From Paenibacillus whitsoniae (GTDB lineage: Bacteria; Bacillota; Bacilli; Paenibacillales; NBRC-103111): a stretch of DNA of 64,000 nt. The notes beneath the pieces were generated by a model, which did no database searches, was not told where the DNA came from, and saw only the letters and a program-made list of their open reading frames with translations. The stretch spans positions 25,291 through 89,290 of the forward strand of contig NZ_RXHU01000024.1 of NCBI RefSeq assembly GCF_003955665.1. Direction: 5' to 3'. The position numbers and the translations under genes are program-made. The first letter of the stretch is position 1, and each line of letters starts with the position of its first letter. Shown here piece by piece: positions 60,928-64,000 of the stretch.

Positions 60928-62781
60928 TTATTCTTCTTCCTCCGTCCGGTCCGGCAGCTGTGACACGTAACTGTCGGATAGCTGCAGCAGCCCCAGCGCC
61001 CGGTTGAATTCATCCTCGGTCGCCGACTGATGCGACTCGCTGTTTCCTGCGAGCGTGAGGACGCTGCCGTCCTCGAAGCCTTTGCCGGACATAAACAATT
61101 CTTCGTTGTTCACAAAGGAACCTGTCGGCAAATAGTAGCGCTGCGGCAGGAGGTTGTAGGCGGTCTGATTGAACAGGTCCTGGCCAAAATGCACGTAGTT
61201 GGACAGCGAGACGCCAAGCAGATTCGCCACTGTCGGCATCGTGTCCACTTGGCCGCCGAGCTGCATCTGTACCGCGGGATGATCGATGCCGCCGCCGGCG
61301 ATCATCAGCGGTACGTTGATCAAATCTTTTTCCGCGTAATCATGCCCCAGAATTTCCTTCATCAGGGCCTTATCTTCATCCTTCAAAGAGAATAGCGGCA
61401 AACCGCGGTGGTCACCATAAACGACGACGAGGCTGTTGTCCCACAGCCCTCTCGCCTTCAAATCCTGAATAAAGAGGCCCAGCGCGTAATCCGCATAATT
61501 TTCCGCCCGGATGTAGTCCCCCACAAACGTGTTTTCATAGCGATCCGGCAGCGTCATATGATACTTGGACGCCGGAATCGTGAACGGATTGTGCGAGCTC
61601 ATCGAAATAATGTGGGCGTAGAATGGCTGCCCTTGATCCTGATAGCTTTGCAACTCCTCGGCCGTTTTCCGGTAAAGCACTTCATCGGACGCTCCGTAAA
61701 AGAACGCATCTTCATCTTTAAAGAACGCTTTGTCATAGTACTTGTCGAAGCCAACGGCTTTGTATAAATCGTCGCGATTCCAGAACGTTACGGTATTCGT
61801 GTTAAAATTCATCGTCGTATAGCCTTGGTCTTCCAACAGCTTCGGCAGGCTCGGGAGATCTTTCTTCGCATAAACCTGGGAAGCAGGACCGTTCGGCGGC
61901 ACGTAGTAAGACGTGTTCGTCAGGAACTCGGCGTCGGAGGTGTTCCCTTGCCCGATTTGTTGGTAGAACCGCGGGAAATAATAGCTGGATGCCGCCAGCC
62001 GATTCAAGTTCGGCGTCACTTCTGTGCCGTCAACGGTAAGATGAATTAAGAAATTTTGAAATGATTCCATTTGAATGATGATTAAGTTTTTCCCTTGAGC
62101 TGACCCGAATAATTGCGGAGCGGTGACGGCCGATTTATTTTTGAGCTCATCGATCACGGGTTGCGAGATGGCGTTCGCGCTGATGACTTCTTCTTTTTTC
62201 CGGTCGACGAGGTTGTAGATTTCATAATTCAAAATGCCCATCTTCTCGGCCTTCACGTTCTCGTTCAAGGCGCCGCGGTTCGGAAGCACACTCAGCGTAC
62301 ATAGGACAATGGAGGCCAGCGCAACACGCCTTACAATTTTGAAGGAAATCGGCGTTGTGACGACCCTTCGGAAGCGCGGGGCTTTATTTTTGAAGCGCAG
62401 CAGAACACCTACCAGGACAATGTCGGCAAACATTAGGAAATAGGACGGCTCGATGACGGAGAAAATACTCTTTTTCACGGCGCCTACCTGTTTGGCCTGC
62501 CCCAGCACATGGTACGTTGCAATGACGCCGAAGTGCTTATAATAAATAACAAGTGCAAAGAACAGCAGGGTAATCAGGAAATCGACGATGAGGTACCAGA
62601 GCATCTTCCTCTTTTTCGCCAAATATTCCACAAGGGTGTAGGCAATTAGAATAAACGGCACTTCCGTCAGCAAAATGCGCAGCGAAGGTCCGGTTTCAAA
62701 AAGGATCGTCCAAGCGACAGAAACTTTGATCATCATACAGGCCGAAAATAAAAATAATCGGTTCCTGAACAATGAAGCCAT
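60928..62781 (-). CDS. LTA synthase family protein (sulfatase fold)
   Basis: 617 residues. Five N-terminal membrane helices within residues 1-180, then an extracellular sulfatase-fold domain. The catalytic Thr lies in GQGNTSDAEFL (near residue 279); metal ligands lie in IIIQMESFQNF and VVYGDHRGLP. The family polymerises glycerol phosphate from phosphatidylglycerol into lipoteichoic acid, or primes it. ATG at 62781 is 9 bp after AGGAG; an upstream TTG at 62802 is unlikely. Confidence 0.93.
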   Translation of the reverse strand: MASLFRNRLFLFSACMMIKVSVAWTILFETGPSLRILLTEVPFILIAYTLVEYLAKKRKMLWYLIVDFLITLLFFALVIYYKHFGVIATYHVLGQAKQVGAVKKSIFSVIEPSYFLMFADIVLVGVLLRFKNKAPRFRRVVTTPISFKIVRRVALASIVLCTLSVLPNRGALNENVKAEKMGILNYEIYNLVDRKKEEVISANAISQPVIDELKNKSAVTAPQLFGSAQGKNLIIIQMESFQNFLIHLTVDGTEVTPNLNRLAASSYYFPRFYQQIGQGNTSDAEFLTNTSYYVPPNGPASQVYAKKDLPSLPKLLEDQGYTTMNFNTNTVTFWNRDDLYKAVGFDKYYDKAFFKDEDAFFYGASDEVLYRKTAEELQSYQDQGQPFYAHIISMSSHNPFTIPASKYHMTLPDRYENTFVGDYIRAENYADYALGLFIQDLKARGLWDNSLVVVYGDHRGLPLFSLKDEDKALMKEILGHDYAEKDLINVPLMIAGGGIDHPAVQMQLGGQVDTMPTVANLLGVSLSNYVHFGQDLFNQTAYNLLPQRYYLPTGSFVNNEELFMSGKGFEDGSVLTLAGNSESHQSATEDEFNRALGLLQLSDSYVSQLPDRTEEEE

Positions 62782-62821
62782 ACCTCTCCACTCCTTTCGC
62801 AAGCAATGAAACTAATACATA

Positions 62822-62830
62822 ATTATAGCA
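62822..62830 (-). promoter_or_regulatory. Extended -10 promoter of the LTA synthase gene
   Basis: On the minus strand TGCTATAAT (TGN plus a perfect -10), 40 bp before the start codon. No good -35 is seen, which is normal for extended -10 promoters. Confidence 0.55.
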
Positions 62831-62961
62831 AGCGAAGCCGTATCTGGGTATACGTAAAGGGAGGATAAACAAGCGGTTGCCGCCAAATCTTCATGATGTT
62901 GACAAAAATGGCGATGAAACAGCTTTAGCCCTCCGAAGGGGGATGGCTTTTGGGTATGAGC

Positions 62962-63913
62962 TTACTTTTTCAGTTGCTGAATCGTTGACGCTATCCCCTC
63001 CTCAAAAGGCGTTGCTGCAATCGGGCCAATCTCTTGCGTATATTTATGTGTGCTCAGCTTAAGCGGCTCCTTGGTTAGATAAAGCATCTCAACGACTTCC
63101 TTCATAACCGGAATGAACAGCCCTAGAATCGAAAGGGAGATGGAGCCCAAGGCAAAAACAGGCTTCCGTTTTCCGCTAGCTGCGCGGGCGATGCGGACAA
63201 GCTCTTTGCCAGCGATTACGCCGCCGCCCGGAATGTTCCATTCCTGCCCGTACGAAGCGTCCCGCAGTGCGATCTCAACGATCATGCTGGCCGCATCGGG
63301 CAGGTAGACGTATTCGCGCGGAACCTGCATCGTGCCTATAAAAAAGGCCGGCTTGCCCGCAGCAATCGCCTGCAGTGTTGAGCCCAGGTAAGAGGCCTCG
63401 TTGGCCGAAGGTCCGTAGTAGTCAGGCAGCCGCACAATGAGAGAACGCGCCCGGGGCCAGCGACCGCGATCCAGCACCATCTCCCCAAAGCGGAGCCGGA
63501 CGCGGCCTTTGCGGGTATGTGGCTGCTTCGGGTGCTCCTCAGTCACAAGGTCAGTCTGCCTGCGGCCATACGGATAGATGCCGTCCACGACGACAACCTT
63601 AAGGCCGAGGCGATCAGCAGCCTCCATAACGGCCTCGCCTAGCGGAAGGAGCCTTTCCGCCATTTCATGATAGGGGACATTCGCACAATGAAACAGCACT
63701 TCCGCATCAGTGGCTGCAGCTGCGATGTCGTCTGCTTTAAACGCATCGCCGATGGATAGTGTCAAATGCGCGGGCTGGCCAAGTCTTGCTGCCAGTTGTT
63801 CAAGCTTGCCGCGCGAGCGGCAAAGCGATGACCGGGATGCCCCGCTCGATCAGTTCCTCCGTAATCGCAGCACCAGTTCCGCCGGTTGCTCCTAGTACAA
63901 TTGCTTTTTTCAT
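62962..63913 (-). pseudogene. NAD-dependent epimerase/SDR gene with a frameshift near the start
   Basis: The gene starts at ATG 63913, 10 bp after GGAGG, and reads MKKAIVLGATGGTGAAITEE, a normal Rossmann loop, then hits TGA in frame after about 36 codons. A second frame continues the same protein (RSRGKLEQLAARLGQPAHL, then TLSIGDAF...) to the stop at 62962; the switch lies at about 63811-63826, in a GCCGCTCGCGCGGC-like stretch. The remainder is intact: DGIYPYGRRQTDLVTEEHP, VRLPDYYGPSANEASYL, PREYVYLPDAASMI. Either a one- or two-base indel inactivated it, or it is a read error. Bases 63914-64000 show nothing further. Confidence 0.8.
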
Positions 63914-64000
63914 GGGTATACGCCTCCGTTTCATAGTTCAAACCAGCACCGTGTGGTTGTCATGAGAAAACATATTCATCTGTTATTGATCAATCACTAA

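Noticed and set aside
1..64000. tRNA, rRNA or riboswitch genes
   Set aside because: Looked for tRNA-like cloverleaf motifs (GGTTCGAATCC-type arms) and for common riboswitch leaders before thrC, the ABC genes and the exporters; none found by eye.

Overview
The window looks like a chromosomal segment of a Gram-positive, endospore-forming Bacillota of the Paenibacillus type. Evidence for this: a YesM/YesN two-component pair with an LplB/LplC sugar ABC transporter, secreted proteins with copper-amine-oxidase N-terminal domains, an MhqR quinone regulon, Fur boxes and cre boxes of Bacillus type, an LTA-synthase family enzyme, purine-rich AGGAGG ribosome binding sites, and many GC-rich hairpin plus T-run terminators. 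No rRNA, tRNA, prophage, insertion sequence or CRISPR array was seen. The assignment to Paenibacillus is an inference from gene content.

Layout. 1-6960: a cre-controlled sugar uptake operon (two permeases, lipoprotein binding protein, YesN-like regulator, YesM-like kinase), all on the minus strand. 7111-12691: FMN reductase, then a TetR regulator with an MMPL exporter sharing two matching operators, then a fatty acid desaturase. 12897-18248: a GH78 rhamnosidase-like enzyme, then the quinone-resistance cluster mhqO-mhqD-flavin reductase facing its MarR-type repressor MhqR. 18839-26387: MFS exporter, two secreted stalk-like proteins, threonine synthase, a small membrane protein, a PhyH dioxygenase and a toxin-antitoxin pair. 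26429-32991: RlmN, an orphan Fur-controlled siderophore ATPase, a chemoreceptor, an AraC regulator divergent from a quinone oxidoreductase, and a Fur-controlled haem monooxygenase. 33555-41823: HxlR regulator with DUF4180, MFS plus aldo-keto reductase, catalase, GNAT acetyltransferase, epimerase and two small membrane proteins. 42051-46423: two DHA2 drug exporters, each with its own MarR regulator. 46913-52397: a polyphosphate-polymerase (VTC) / DUF4956 / Cthe_2159-like lipoprotein operon, divergent from an OmpR/EnvZ-type two-component system. 52463-63913: DHA2 exporter, azoreductase, chemoreceptor, a YwnA/YwnB-like Rrf2 pair, VOC protein, a gene relic, HxlR regulator with an SDR, two tiny genes, an LTA synthase and a frameshifted epimerase gene.

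Theme. Much of the window is a stress-defence island: at least eight local repressor/target modules (TetR, MhqR, two HxlR, two MarR, Rrf2, AraC) pair a regulator with an exporter or a flavin/NAD(P)H-dependent detoxifying enzyme. In most of them operator-like inverted repeats can be read directly.

Main discovery candidate. Seven long intergenic spaces each hold one element of about 180-195 bp. Each is built from four short dyad units in the order forward, forward, reverse, reverse, at a fixed pitch of about 50 / 61 / 50 bp (two elements: 51 / 73 / 52). The unit sequence differs between families while the geometry, and partly the spacer sequence, is kept. These are the repeat entries at 45, 18456, 21354, 33224, 38379, 46574 and 58342. 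I do not recognise this architecture as a named repeat class. A second strong signal is a pair of 19-bp sites, 16/19 identical and in opposite orientation, between the polyphosphate operon and the two-component system.
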